DNA from: Dromiciops gliroides
Lineage: Eukaryota > Chordata > Mammalia > Microbiotheria > Microbiotheriidae
Direction of reading: 5' to 3'
NCBI RefSeq assembly: GCF_019393635.1
Contig: NC_057861.1
Location: 305,247,468 to 305,311,467, forward strand
Length of the DNA stretch: 64,000 bases
This document shows, piece by piece, positions 23,117-34,823 of this stretch (positions are counted from its first letter, which is position 1; every line of letters begins with the position of its first letter). The position numbers and the translations under genes are program-made. The notes beneath the pieces were generated by a model. It did no database searches and was not told the DNA's origin. It was given only the letters and a program-made list of their open reading frames with translations.

Positions 23117-23338
23117 GAGGACAGTTAGGTGGATCAGTGGATAAATCCCTGGACCTGGATTCAGGAGGATCCAAGTTCAAATGTGGCCTCAGACACTTAA
23201 CACTGGCTGTATAAATGTAAATATAAATCACATATTTTATATATTTGTAATTTGTAACTTACATATGTATAAATACATAAAATTAATCACAACCTTGGGC
23301 AAGTCACTTAACCCTCATTGCCCCGCAAAAAAAAAAAT
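23117..23338 (+). repeat. SINE split by an AT-rich segment
   Basis: The normal TTACTAGCTGTGTGACC is replaced by about 90 bp of AT-rich DNA (23,209-23,292); both SINE halves are otherwise in place. Confidence 0.8.
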
Positions 23339-24051
23339 AATAATAATTTTGGAAGACTAAAGAAAAGTTCATTTTAGATGAAAAGTGAAAAGTTGGGACC
23401 TTTGTGCAGGAAACATTACAGAAATAAATATCTTCTAAGATCAAGAAGAGGATCTGTTTTCATTTTTTTAAATTTATGTCCCCCAAACCTATTACAGTAC
23501 CCTGTAAGAGCTTAACAAATGCTTGTTTACTTGATCTAAATTAAGTTGTAAAAAAGAAAGGTGCATTTAGAATCAGTTTTAGACCTTTTTTTGTATCTCT
23601 AATCTCTCTAAAAGGATAAAAATTGGGGCTACCTAAAACACCAATGAAGTCAGAAAAAAAGGAAGTGTGGTTATAAATTGAACTTATACTTCTCCAGCTC
23701 AATTTACAAAACTTGCTGGCCTAGATAGTGACTGCTGCTTTATCACCAGGGCAGCAATTACCTCTAGTACCCTATCCCCCTAGGCCTTCTTATTGATGAT
23801 GGTTAGAGCATCAATGCTGCCTCTTAGCTCTTGATTCTTTCTCCTTTGGTACCTGAGGTCATCTATATGATCTCCAGAGCCTAGGGTTAATGGCATGTAT
23901 CCTGTGGGAAACCAAATTGGTGCAGCTCCAGAGGCTCCTGATTACCTTATTTATAGCATTTTCAAGAGATAATTTTAACTTTCTTTTTCTTTTGGGGGGG
24001 GGGGAGGCTATCATAGGCTAGTATGATTTTTTTAGCCTATCTTACTGAAAT

Positions 24052-24447
24052 TCAGGGTGTCCCAAAAATCTTAGTGAATTTTTTTTTTGCAGGGCAATGA
24101 GGGTTAAGTGACTTGCCCAGGGTCACACAGCTAGTAAGTGTCAAGTATCTGAGGCAATATTTTATTTTTTATTTTTTAGTGAGGCAATTGGGGTTAAGTG
24201 ACTTGCCCAGGGTCACACAGCTAGTAAGTGTTAAGTGTCTGAGGCCAGATTTGAACTCAGGTACTCCCGACTCCAGGGCTGGTGCTCTATCCACTGCACC
24301 ACCTAGCTACCCCTGAGGCAAGATTTGAACTTAGTTCCTACTAAATCCAGGATCAGTGCTTTATCCACTGTGCCACCTAGCTGCTCCCCTTAGTGCAATG
24401 TAAACTTTAATAACTGAGAATTGCACTAAGACTTTTGGGACATGCCT
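24052..24447. mobile_element. Palindromic Tc1/mariner-type MITE carrying nested SINEs
   Basis: Left end AGGGTGTCCCAAAAATCTTA and right end TAAGACTTTTGGGACATGCC are inverted repeats; with the SINEs removed the element is about 80 bp and nearly palindromic. An antisense SINE (24,077-24,390) lies inside, and a second SINE lies inside that. Confidence 0.7.
24080..24388 (-). repeat. Antisense SINE interrupted by another antisense SINE
   Basis: Outer halves 24,080-24,160 and 24,314-24,388; inner copy 24,161-24,313. CTGAGGCAA is duplicated at the inner junction and CTTAGTG at the outer one. Confidence 0.85.
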
Positions 24448-24486
24448 CTCATTTCAAAAGGAGATATTTTAAAATTAGAATGACTT

Positions 24487-24630
24487 GGGGCAGCTAGGTG
24501 GCACAGTGGATAGAGCACTGGCCCTGGATTCAGGAGGACCTGAGTTCAAATCCAGCCTCAGACACTTAACACTTACTAGCTGTGTGACCCTGGGCAAGTC
24601 ATTTAACCCCAATTGCCTCACCAAAAAAGA
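24487..24630 (+). repeat. Marsupial tRNA-derived SINE
   Basis: Perfect 16-bp duplication AAAATTAGAATGACTT at 24471-24486 and 24631-24646. Confidence 0.93.
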
Positions 24631-25078
24631 AAAATTAGAATGACTTGAGGGTTATGATCAACATGAGGAAAAATCTGGAAAATGTTATTTGAGCAACTGG
24701 GAATATTTAACCTAGGGAAGAGAAAATATGAACATGCTCCTTTCTTCTGGTATTCCAACGGCTGCTATATGTAAAAATCTAGAGCTATTTTGAGGAACTT
24801 CAAAAGGTACAACTTGGACCATTGGATAGAAAATATAGGAAGATAGGTTTCAGCTCATTATAAGTTAGAGGTTTCTAACAGAAATGACCAACAGGTGAAC
24901 AGACTGCCTTGTGTAGTAATAAGATCACTGTTAGAAGAGGTATTCACATAGAGCCTACAGAGCTATTTTTCAAGGATTGTATGGGGCGGGATATGGGGGG
25001 GGGTGTCATTCCTTTATTGGAAGGACTATTGGCTACATAATTTGTAAGATACTGTGAAATATCTGAAAGAAAATCTAG

Positions 25079-25245
25079 GGGGCAGCTAGGTGGCGAAGTG
25101 GATAAAGCACTGGCCCTGGATTCAGGAGTATCTGAGTTCAAATCTGTCTTCAGACACTTAACACTTACTAGCTGTATGACCCTGGGCAAGTCACTTAACC
25201 CCAATTGCCTTACCAAAAACAAAAATATATATATATACATATATA
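25079..25245 (+). repeat. Marsupial tRNA-derived SINE with (AT)n tail
   Basis: Full-length; A tail runs into an (AT)n stretch. Confidence 0.87.
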
Positions 25246-26132
25246 TAGTTTTACATAAATTTGTGAGAGTTTTCAAAGACTCACAAATGACAACATGAGA
25301 AATTAACAAAAGGACAAAAGCCATCCATACCTGCCCATCCGGTGTGACCCTTGACCACGTCCTCCCACAAGTTCACCATAGGGAGTATACCTAATATTCC
25401 GGCAGCCTTTTATGCTTTCTTCTGAGAGTAGGAGGACACCAGTGAGGAACTCAGCCTGGGCACTGATTATTCTTACTCTGTAAAATGAGGGGTTGACATT
25501 GACAAACAGTATGGTTTTGAAAGCTACATGCTTTATTTATTATAGACATCAAAAGCAAACTTGACACAATAGAGATTCATACAATCCTCTCTGTTCTGCA
25601 ACATAATATTGAGAATGCTCATTTTATTGGATGTTTAAGTTCAAAATTTTAAAAAACCAAAAACCTGAGGGTATTAGGTCAGATCTCAATGAGCCCTTCT
25701 AGTTCTAACATTCTTTTATCTATAATTTATGCAAACTGTGTGGCTTCATGAATGCCAGTGGTATAGCTTGGATACATACTCTAGTAAGTAGGTGGTGTGG
25801 CCCTAGATTCCTTAAAGAGAAGACTCCAGTCGTGTTTCTTGATGACTCCTGTGGAGTCATTTGTTTCTATTTGGTTAATTCTAGTTTTCAGGGAGTTCTT
25901 TTCTTGGGCAAGGTTTTGAACCTCCTGTTTCAAGCTGTTAATTCTCTTTCCATATCTTTCTTCAATCAGTCTTCTTTCTTTTCCCATTTTGTTGACTACT
26001 ATTCTCATTTGCTTTTTTAAACCCTTTAGCTCCTTTTTAAAACCTTTTTGTTTTTTCTCTTCTAGGAATTCTGGATGGATTTGTACCCAAGCTGTATTTT
26101 TCATTGTTATTGTTGGGTTGTTGTTGTTGTTT

Positions 26133-26273
26133 GGGGGGGGGGGGGGAGCAATGAGGGTTAAGTGACTTGCCCAGGGTCACACAGCTAGTATCAAGTGTCT
26201 TTGGCTGGATTTGAACTCAGGTCCTCCTCAATCCAGGGCCCATGCTTTATCTACTGTACCATCTAGCTGCTCC
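26133..26273 (-). repeat. Antisense SINE, first of a cluster of three
   Basis: Has a 15-nt G run in its tail region; followed by a short extra SINE end CACCACCTAGCTGCCCC at 26,277-26,294. Confidence 0.87.
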
Positions 26274-26299
26274 CTGCACCACCTAGCTGCCCCTAAATA

Positions 26300-26472
26300 T
26301 GTTTTTTTTTTGTTTGTTTGTTTGTTTGTTTTTTTTAGTGAGGCAATTGGGGTTAAGTGACTTGCCCACGGTCACACAGCTAGTAAGTGTCAAATGTCTG
26401 AGGCCGGATTTGAACTCAGATACTCCTGAATCCAGAGCCGGTGCTTTAACCACTGTGCCATCTAGCTGCTCC
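26300..26472 (-). repeat. Antisense SINE, second of the cluster
   Basis: T-rich tail with (GTTT)n, body ends ATCTAGCTGCTCCC. Confidence 0.88.
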
Positions 26473-26627
26473 CTTTTTGTTTTGTTTTTTTGCAAGGCAA
26501 TGAGGGTTAAGTGACTTGCCCAGGGTCACACAGCTAGTAAGTGTTAAGTGTCTGAGGTCGGATTTGAACTCAGGTCCTCCTGAATCCAGGGCCGGTGCTT
26601 TATTCACTGTACCACCTAGCTGCCCCC
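26473..26627 (-). repeat. Antisense SINE, third of the cluster
   Basis: Full copy ending CACCTAGCTGCCCCC directly before resumed L1 ORF1 sequence (AAACTGTATTTTTC). Confidence 0.9.
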
Positions 26628-27416
26628 AAACTGTATTTTTCTCTGAAGCTTTGCTAGTAGATATTTTTTGAGTCATTCCTTTCTTCTATGTTTGTATCTT
26701 GAATTTCCTGGTTACCATAATAGCTTTGTTTTGGTGGGATTCTTTTTTTGTTTGCTCATTCTTGAAACCTGTTCTTCACTTTGGACTTTATATAAGGGCT
26801 GGGCTCCATTAAATTCTAGAGGTAATGTCTGGGCTGGGCTTCTATCCTCTGGTGTCCTTATGCTGCTTCGAACTTTGTGTTATTCAACAATCTCAGAGCT
26901 AGCACAGACCAGGGACCTGCAAGTCCCTAGTCCTCCCAAAGTAACAAGATCTAGAGTGAAGTCTGTTCACTGCATCTCTGGCCTGAGCTCTGCAAGTTCC
27001 TGACTCAGGTTTGAGTCTATTGACTTTTCTTTGGTTAGGAGTTTCAGTAGACTTGCTGGACTCAGCCGCTAACCTGGGGAAGGCTCGGTGGGTTTAGAGC
27101 AACCAAACTGAAGGTTTCCTGTTGGTTTGAGATTCTCACTTGGGGTATTCCATTGCAGGCCTAGAACTGAATCTGTGCTCTGCTCCTGGGATCAGAATCA
27201 CACAGTTCCCTTTTGCTTCTGAACTTGTTCCTCGCTCACTACCTAACTAGTGTCCCTAATTGTGACCACTCCTCTCTGACACCTATAGGGGTACAAGTCT
27301 CCTCCCCAGTCCACTCTAGATCTGGGACTCAGAATTAGATAGTCAGAGACAGGGCTGGCTGATGGTCTCTATCACTCCACCGTGTGCTAAGTTTAGGGAT
27401 TGTCCTGGGACTTCTT

Positions 27417-27578
27417 TTTGGTTTTGTTTTTGTTTTTTTGGGTTTCTTTTGCCAGGCAATGGGGGCTAAGTGACTTGCCCAGGGTCACACAGCTAGTAAG
27501 TGTCAAGTATCTGAGGCTGGATTTGAACTCAGGTATCCAAGGCCAGTGCTTTATCCACTGCGCCACCTAGCTGCCCCA
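27417..27578 (-). repeat. Antisense SINE
   Basis: Perfect 15-bp duplication GTCCTGGGACTTCTT at 27402-27416 and 27579-27593. Confidence 0.93.
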
Positions 27579-27856
27579 GTCCTGGGACTTCTTGCCCCAG
27601 TACTTCCTGCCCATGTACCAACTTGGCCTTCTTTCAGTCCCTGAGCACAGCTCCTTGCTGGGCATACCCCATCCCCATTGTCCATAGACCTCTCTCCACT
27701 ATGGTTTTTCCCCCTGCCTTGGCTTTCCCAATCAGAATTGAGTTTGGTGCATTTTCTAGATCTTTGTTTAGGAGCTTTGGTAAGTTAAGCTGTATTTCTT
27801 CCTTTTACTCTGCCATCTTAATTTTCTCTAGGAGTATTTCATAAAGGGATATTCCA

Positions 27857-28031
27857 TGGCAGCTAGGTGGCACAGTGGATAGAGCACCAGTCCTGGAGTC
27901 AGGAAGACCTGAGTTCAAATCCAGCCTCAGACGCTTGACCCTTACTAGCTGTGTGACCCTGGGCAAGTCACTTAACCCCAATTGCCTCACCAAAAAACTC
28001 CAAAGCAAACAAACAAACAAACAAAAAACAA
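27857..28031 (+). repeat. Marsupial tRNA-derived SINE
   Basis: Perfect 16-bp duplication ATAAAGGGATATTCCA at 27841-27856 and 28032-28047. Confidence 0.93.
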
Positions 28032-28159
28032 ATAAAGGGATATTCCAGTTACAAAGGCTTTAATTCATTAGTTTCCACATGACTCAGGAAATTACATATT
28101 AGGTGGCTTCAGTATTAAGATGTACAGGTGCAAAAAAAAAAAAGGAAAAAAACGATGTA

Positions 28160-28440
28160 CAGGGGCAGGGGGAGGGAGGGAGAAAAATTTGAAACTAGAA
28201 ATCTTATAAAAACAAATGTTGGGGCAGCTAGGTGGCTCAGTGGATAAAGCACCGGCCCTGGAGTCAGGAGTACCTGACTTCAAATCCGGCCTTAGACATT
28301 TAACACTTACTAGCTATGTGACCCTGGGCAAGTCACTTAACCCCAATTGCCTTACCGAAGGGGGAAAAAAAAAAAACAAACAAATGTTGAAAACTATCTC
28401 TACATGTAACTGAAAAATAACAAAATACTTATGTAATTAA
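28160..28440 (+). mobile_element. L1 3' end split by a SINE
   Basis: GGGGGAGGGAGGGAGAAAAA and TGTTGAAAACTATCTCTACA are L1 3' UTR; a SINE at 28221-28378 sits between, with AACAAATGTT repeated on both sides. Confidence 0.75.
28221..28378 (+). repeat. Marsupial tRNA-derived SINE
   Basis: Full-length; duplication ACAAATGTT on both sides. Confidence 0.9.
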
Positions 28441-28458
28441 AAAAAAAAAAAGATGTAC

Positions 28459-28605
28459 AGGGGCAGCTAGGTGGCACAGTGGATAAAGTACTGGCCCTAG
28501 ATTCAGGAGGACCTGAGTTTAAATCTGGTCTCAGACACTTGACACTTACTAGCTGTGTGACCTTGGGCAAGTCATTTAACCCTCATTGCCCTGCCCCCCC
28601 CAAAA
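28459..28605 (+). repeat. Marsupial tRNA-derived SINE
   Basis: Full-length; flanks GATGTACAG and AATGTACAG. Confidence 0.88.
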
Positions 28606-28619
28606 TGTACAGAAAGAGA

Positions 28620-28930
28620 AAGTCTTTTTTTCCCTCATTTTAATTTAATTTTTTTAGAAGCACAGAGACTTTAAATTTTCTTTTGGTTCCAAATTTTCTA
28701 CCTCTCCCAGCCATTAAGAAAGCAAGAAAAATGAAACCCATTACAAATATATATATATATATATAAAATCATGAAAAGAATTTCTGTATTAGCCATTTTT
28801 TAAAAAAGCTGAAAAAAGAAAGAAAGATCAACTGTTAGGCATCACCTCAATAAGAAGAGCCTTTATAAACATTTTTATACATATGGGTCCCTTTCCTCTG
28901 TCTTTGATCTAAAAGAGAAATACAATTATC
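28620..28930 (-). mobile_element. L1 3' fragment, antisense
   Basis: TTGGTTCCAAATTTTCTACC and AGAAAGCAAGAAAAATGAAA are the reverse complement of L1 3' UTR; includes an (AT)n run at 28,746-28,766. Confidence 0.55.
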
Positions 28931-30212
28931 CCTTCCCCATCACAACTTTTTCCATCTCAGTTTCAACATATCGAGGGTAGGCATAAGAAATTAGATGGGA
29001 AATTGGGGGGAGTTTTGCAGAAGACACAGACAACACCTGAAGGTCTGCAGATGACAGAAAAAGTTTAGAAACTAATGTCAACATATTTTATCTTTTAATG
29101 CCATAATAATTGAGATTTCTCTGATACAAAGGGAAAGCCAAATTTTTTTACACAAATTTTTGAGATCTCCAGGGCAATGTGCCCCTAACCCCTTCAATGT
29201 GGAAGGGATAACTGTAGTCTCACAAGAAACTCAAGGCATAAAGGGTTTTGCCTCAAAACAGTAACCTTGAAAAAAGACGGTTTTCCTTTGTGAACTTACA
29301 GAAGGTGACTCAAAATTCTAACAAGCAACAACACAACTTCAGGCAGTGAAAAACCAAAGAGTTTCTAGTTACCTGATGTAATCATTCTCACATAACAGGA
29401 GTGAAGGAAGCATTTTCTTTCTGCTCCTTTACTGTAGTTACAAAGTGAGACTCCTCCTGAGAATCAGCAGAGAATAAGAATATCCTAGAACCTCGGTTTT
29501 TGTTTTTTGTTTTTTTTTCCCCACAATAATCTTAAAGATCAGGCTTCTGATACTAAAGCTCAGCAGTATTACAGTCTAGTATTTCTCATCAGGAATTAAT
29601 TCTCTCTGGTTGCAGGATCAGCCTGTAGAATAGAGGTCAATTTATTAACCAGGAGGGAGTCTTCTTGCAGTTCCAATATAAAATAGCTTTGCAGAGCCAA
29701 GCTGAGAGATAAATAAGTCTTCCTGTGGAAAACCTGTAAGAAATTTATAGTTTTCATCCCTGTCAGTGTTCTTCCTACCCTCAGCCTCTTCATTTAAGCT
29801 TTGTGTTACAAAGGGCAGATCTGGGGGTTCACTAATAGCTTGATAATAGCAAGCACTGCTTCTAACAAGAGAATTTTGACTTTATTCTGTGGAAAGTTTA
29901 ATGAATAACTTCTATCTGCTGAATCATAGAACCTCTGCCAAAGTCCTGATAAGAAGCTGGACTAGGTCTGTAGGCCAGACATAATAAGGCCAATTTAATC
30001 CATCAGCTTTGGAATTGTAATGAAAAACACTCATAGAACATCTGACCAGTAACAAAAGCCGGTTTATTTAGCCATAATGGGGAAAGGATATTCAGAAAAG
30101 ATCCTGCAATTTAGTCAAGTGTAGCATTTTCTGCCTACTCCTAGTTTGGCTTTTGTACTTAGACAACCAGCAATCTAGAGCCCTGATACCCCTGAGCCAA
30201 TTAAGTCTCAAG
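28931..30212. other. Intergenic, nothing recognised
   Basis: No gene, and no repeat I can name, over about 1.3 kb. Confidence 0.45.
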
Positions 30213-30227
30213 GAGAGTTTCCTTTTT

Positions 30228-30382
30228 TTTTTTTTTTTTTTTTTTGTTTGGCAATTGGGGTTAAGTGACTTGCCCAGGGTCACACAGCTAGTAATTGTTA
30301 AGTGTCTGAGGTCGGATTTGAACTCAGGTACTCGTGACTCCAGGGCCGGTGCTCTATCCACTGCGCCATCTAGCTGCCCCCT
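30228..30382 (-). repeat. Antisense SINE
   Basis: 14-bp duplication GAGAGTTTCCTTTT at 30213-30226 and 30383-30396. Confidence 0.92.
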
Positions 30383-30491
30383 GAGAGTTTCCTTTTAAGG
30401 AAAAACTAGCCTTAACCTACAAGTCAGAGATTACTCCCATCACAGAAGGACCACAAGATTTATTGGAATCTTACCCCTAAGATGACTGGGT

Positions 30492-30649
30492 GGGGCAGCT
30501 AGGTGGCACAGTGGATAAAGCACTGGCCCTGGATTCAGGAGTACCTGAGTTCAAATCTGGCCTCAGACACTTGGCACTTACTAGCTGTGTGACCCTGGGC
30601 AAGTCACTTAACCCCCATTGCCCTGGCAACAACAACAACAACAACAAAA
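30492..30649 (+). repeat. Marsupial tRNA-derived SINE
   Basis: 13-bp duplication AAGATGACTGGGT at 30479-30491 and 30650-30662. Confidence 0.93.
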
Positions 30650-30814
30650 AAGATGACTGGGTTATTTTTCTAGAAAAATTGGTAAGGTGGAGGTAAATTT
30701 TTCAAGAAATTAGCTGTGATGGGGAGAAGTAGGATAAGCTGTGGTTAAAGAAAATCCTTTCTTAGGATTGGGTAGAGCACATCTGAACATCTTGAAGGTG
30801 GATGAGAATAAAGA

Positions 30815-31215
30815 CTTGTATGAGATAATGAGTAAAATGAGGAGAACCAAAAGAACATTGTACGCAGTAACAACAATATTGTCCTAGGAACAACTTTGAA
30901 TAACTAACTCACTTTGAATAATATAAATATTCAAACCAACTACAAAGGACCTATGAAGGAAAATATTATCCACAACCAGAGAAATAATTGATAGACACAT
31001 ATAATATGGTTTTACATATACACACATACATACACATATGCATATATGTTTATAACTGATGTTAGCCTTTCTATAGGGCAGGGTGGGGAGGGAGGGAGAA
31101 AAAAAGTTTACAGCAGAGAACAAAAGAAATCCAGAAGCATAGAAAAGTAGGATAGCTTCGAAAATTATGTGTAGTATTTATTGCATAGTTTTCCCCCCAA
31201 AAAAGTAAACTCTGA
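30815..31215 (+). mobile_element. L1 3' end
   Basis: GAGGAGAACCAAAAGAACAT, GTAACAACAATATTGT and GGGGAGGGAGGGAGAAAAAA in order. Confidence 0.65.
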
Positions 31216-31693
31216 AATGGACAAAAAAAAAAGTAGATGAGGAGCTAGAGGCAAAGAAGAAATCCAGGAAAGAGAGAAGAAATAATTTCTGGAGCAAAGT
31301 CTTGGATGTGGATACATTAATACTATTCTTCTGTGTGTGTAGGGGATTTTCCCTTAAAATAAAAAGGAGATTTGATTAGATACAGTAAATAGGTAAATAA
31401 TCACTCGAGGCTTTTTGTTCAGTACTTTATATTTTGGAATATCTTGAAACTATGAAATGAGTCAATAGGCAATTGTAGTGATAGAGGTGGGGGGAGCTAA
31501 TATGGGCCCTATTATACCAAAGGATGAAAGTAAATGTAGAATAATAGCATTATCAAGGAGTAGAATATACCTTACTTTGAAACAAGAAGAAAGAAAGAAT
31601 TAAGTAGTTCTGCTTTCTATTATCTGTTATCATTGCCCAACTCATCCCAAGCAGTGTGATTTATTCTTTGTCTTGCCATACAAATGACTTTTT

Positions 31694-31831
31694 TGTTTTT
31701 TGTTTTTTCAGGGCAATGAGGGTTAAGTGACTTGTCACACAGCTAGTGTCAAGTGTCTGAGGCCAGATCTGAACTCAGGTACTCCTGAATCCAGGGCTGT
31801 TGCTTTATCCACTGTGCCACCTAGCTGCCCA
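31694..31831 (-). repeat. Antisense SINE with a small deletion
   Basis: GTGACTTG joins TCACACAGC directly, losing CCCAGGG. Flanks ACAAATGACTTTT and AGAAATGACTTTT. Confidence 0.86.
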
Positions 31832-32150
31832 CAGAAATGACTTTTAAAAACGGTCTTTCTTGTCCTTTAAACTATTCAAAAGCATGGTTAATTTTGAATA
31901 TTGGCTTTCCCAGTCTTTTTCTTGTAGAACTATTCCCCTCCTTTGTATTTATTTTCAGTTATGTTGGTTTCATCTTTTATATATGTTCTTTTAAAATCCA
32001 CACATACTATAGCTTTCCCTTTGCAATTACATGATTGATCTTAGCTCATTCTCTCTGTCCCTCTCTTTCTGTCTCTGTCTCTTCCCCCTCCCCCCTTCCC
32101 CCACCCCTTCTTCTATGTTGGAACCATTTACCTTTACAAGTAAATTCTTG

Positions 32151-32324
32151 GGGGGCAGCTAGGTGGTGCAGTGGATAAAGAGCCGACCCTGGATTCAGGT
32201 CTCAGACACTTGACACTTACTAGCTGTGTGACCCTGGGCAAGTCACTTAACCCTCATTGCCCTGCAATAAATAAATATAGCTAGATAGATAGCTAGATAA
32301 ATGAATGAATAAATAAATAAATAC
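32151..32324 (+). repeat. Marsupial tRNA-derived SINE with (AAAT)n tail
   Basis: Perfect 15-bp duplication ACAAGTAAATTCTTG at 32136-32150 and 32325-32339; tail has become a tetranucleotide run. Confidence 0.92.
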
Positions 32325-32394
32325 ACAAGTAAATTCTTGTAAAGACTAGCAATCCCTATTGAACCAACTCGCCTTTTCTAGTCCCAGGTCATAC

Positions 32395-33056
32395 TGACGT
32401 AGGAGGTAAAAAAGGGGTTAACAGACAAACCTAAAACCCGAGCTCCAATTTAGATCTGAGCTCCAAGAGGAATTCAGACCCCAGTTCTGAAATGGATTAA
32501 TGGATAACTTAAGACTTGGGCCTGCATCAAAGTCAGGGTCTAGGTTCTTGTTAACTGGTACCTGGAGGTCTGGCTCCTATTAATTACTCCTATTAATCAC
32601 CACTCATAACAAAAATATAAAGAGGCAAGTTATAGAAATCCTAATTTATAAATGTTAATACCCAGAAACTAGAAATGAGATTGAAAAACACAGGGACACT
32701 CTGACCTTGGCAAGTTGAGGTAACATGCACAGAAAAGGCCAAATTTGTCCCCAGTTCACCTTATGACTTGTAAACCCCCAAAACACACTTCCACAGAAAA
32801 AGGTACCCGTCTCGGGGGTTGGCTTATGCCCCCAGGAACTCCAAATTAGGATAGGCACTTCCCTGTACCTCCCTGAGGTAGAGACTATTATGAGACTGAT
32901 AATCAATTTATCCATACTATAAATATAACCGTCTTTTCTTTCCCTATTGGAGAGACACCTCCATGGTTCTCTCCCTGTGGTCACTCACAGTATTGCAATA
33001 AAACTTGGGAAACTGAGTCACTGAGTCTTGTAATTCTTTGGGATGCCTCACAATCA
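32395..33056 (+). mobile_element. Probable solo retroviral LTR
   Basis: TATAAA at 32918-32923 and AATAAA at 32997-33002, 79 bp apart, then a short tail ending near ACAATCA: U3-R-U5 layout. Start boundary estimated; no internal retroviral genes beside it. Confidence 0.55.
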
Positions 33057-34140
33057 ATCTGATCAATTAAATCCATCCCAGATCAATACCTATATTTTCT
33101 CTGAACTTTCTGATATGTCTTCTCTCAAAATTTAAGGTAGAGACCATGTCTGATGTTCTTCTCCTTATCTATTATGAATTATAAGATGACCTAAACACTT
33201 TCTATGAAGTTCCTACTGTTTCCACTTTTCATCTCCTATTTTGTCAGAATATGATCGCAGTGTATCAGATCCTTTCATCACTTTCTTTACATTCTGAAAG
33301 ATATGATTATCAGGAAAGCAAGGCATGAATATATGATGCTCTGATTTTTTTTTTCTTTTTTAGAAAAAGTCCTCCAGTATATATCTAGATAGCTGAAATT
33401 CTCTGTCCCAACTATAGTCTGCTTCAGTACCAGGCTTATGATATGCATCAGGAACTCATTATCCATTTCCTCCATCTGGCAGGGTTGGTCTGTAGTGTAT
33501 ACTCACCATAAAATTATTCCTGTTTCTCCCTACTTTGATCCTCATTCAAACGTTCTCATGCTGATGCCAGATTTCTTTTATTTAGGCACAGATATGAACA
33601 TATTCATTTCTTTAAAATTCTTCAGCCATTTTCCATCACATATTAAGTCATTAATTATATCTGAGTTTTACTTTCCTCATTGATAAAATAAGGGTTTTGG
33701 ACTAGAGGATCTCTAAGCCCTCTTATGGTCCTAACTCCTATGATCCTAATGTGAAAAGATGTAGGCTCAATGATAATGTGCTTGGGAATTTGGAATTAGT
33801 TGAACTACAAAGAATATGATTAATTTAATGTTAGCCTAGAAGGAGGTTTGTGCCTGATTTTATCCTCTTGGCCATTTGTATCAATAAATTAAATAAGGAC
33901 ACAAATAACATGCTTATGAAACATTTTCATGACAAGAAAATGGGACAGACATGCTGGATGTCAGAACTGAGGTCCCCAAAGATTTTGATAGGCTCAAGCA
34001 ATGAACCAAATCTAATAAAATGAAAATTAACAGGGACAAACACAAGGTCCTGCAGGTAGTTTTTTTTTATTCCACAAATATATCTGTTTAAATGAAAATA
34101 CCTGGGGGATTTTAATAAACTGCAAATTTAATGAGTTGAG
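33057..34140. other. Intergenic, nothing recognised
   Basis: AT-rich; no gene. Short open frames here have no recognisable product. Confidence 0.45.
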
Positions 34141-34412
34141 AGGGCTATGTAGCACCCCAAACACCTAAATTGATCTTAGTACCTATTGTAAGGTAACTCT
34201 AAATAGAAACTACTTAATGTAAATGGATTTACATATTAACCTAAAGTCCCTGGAGTAAGGTGGGGAATCTTTGGGAGGGGATAAATTTGTTTGGGGAAGA
34301 TCCATAAGACAATCAAGAGTCTGGAATTGACTAAGATTGGTTAGACCCAGGCAATTCATTGGCCTGGGAATGGGGAGTAGTTGGGGATCAGTTCTCAGTA
34401 AATTGTGGTTAT

Positions 34413-34823
34413 TGTAATGATTGGAATGATGCCACCTACTGGAGACTTGCTGTGGGAAAGCTCCACCATGAGGAAAATGCCTCAGAGACATTGTGGCTTT
34501 TCCTTGGTGTCAGGAAATGATGTTTGCTCATGGGTACTGTCTATCAAGGCTACCAGCCAATCAACTTGAGGAGCCTCCTATGGTCTGGGAGGAGACAGGA
34601 AGGAGGAAAGGGAGCCTGCGGGAGAGCTCTGGGGCTTTTTGGGTTCCTGACTGGATGGTGGTGGTGGCAGAGGACTTCACAGGAAATTTGAGGAAAGATA
34701 GGAATGCCAGGCTGTTGGAATTCTGTTCTCAATCTTTTTCTTTCTATTTTCCAATAAACCCTTAAAAACCTAAACTCGTTTTATCAGTGATTTTAGTCAG
34801 TTTCTCCCAAAACTGGGGGAACA
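34413..34823 (+). mobile_element. Probable retroviral LTR
   Basis: Begins TGTAATGATTGG and ends GGGGGAACA (TG...CA ends), with AATAAA at 34753-34758. The 200 bp before it is purine-rich (GGAGTAAGGTGGGGAATC), as in a 3' end before an LTR. It lies about 460 bp upstream of the NARS1 promoter. Confidence 0.55.

Larger units (their letters stand above)
25790..27835 (-). mobile_element. L1 5' UTR plus ORF1 start, 3'-truncated, antisense
   Basis: On the minus strand the 5' end near 27,835 runs through a roughly 1.1-kb GC-richer 5' UTR into ORF1 (about 26,676 to 25,790), which encodes coiled coil (KRINSLKQEVQNLAQEKNSL). Interrupted by SINEs at 26,101-26,627 and 27,417-27,578. Retaining the 5' end but not the 3' end is unusual for L1. 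Confidence 0.65.

Noticed and set aside
25781..26104. Coiled-coil protein gene on the minus strand
   Set aside because: Matches L1 ORF1 and continues, across SINE insertions, into an L1 5' UTR.
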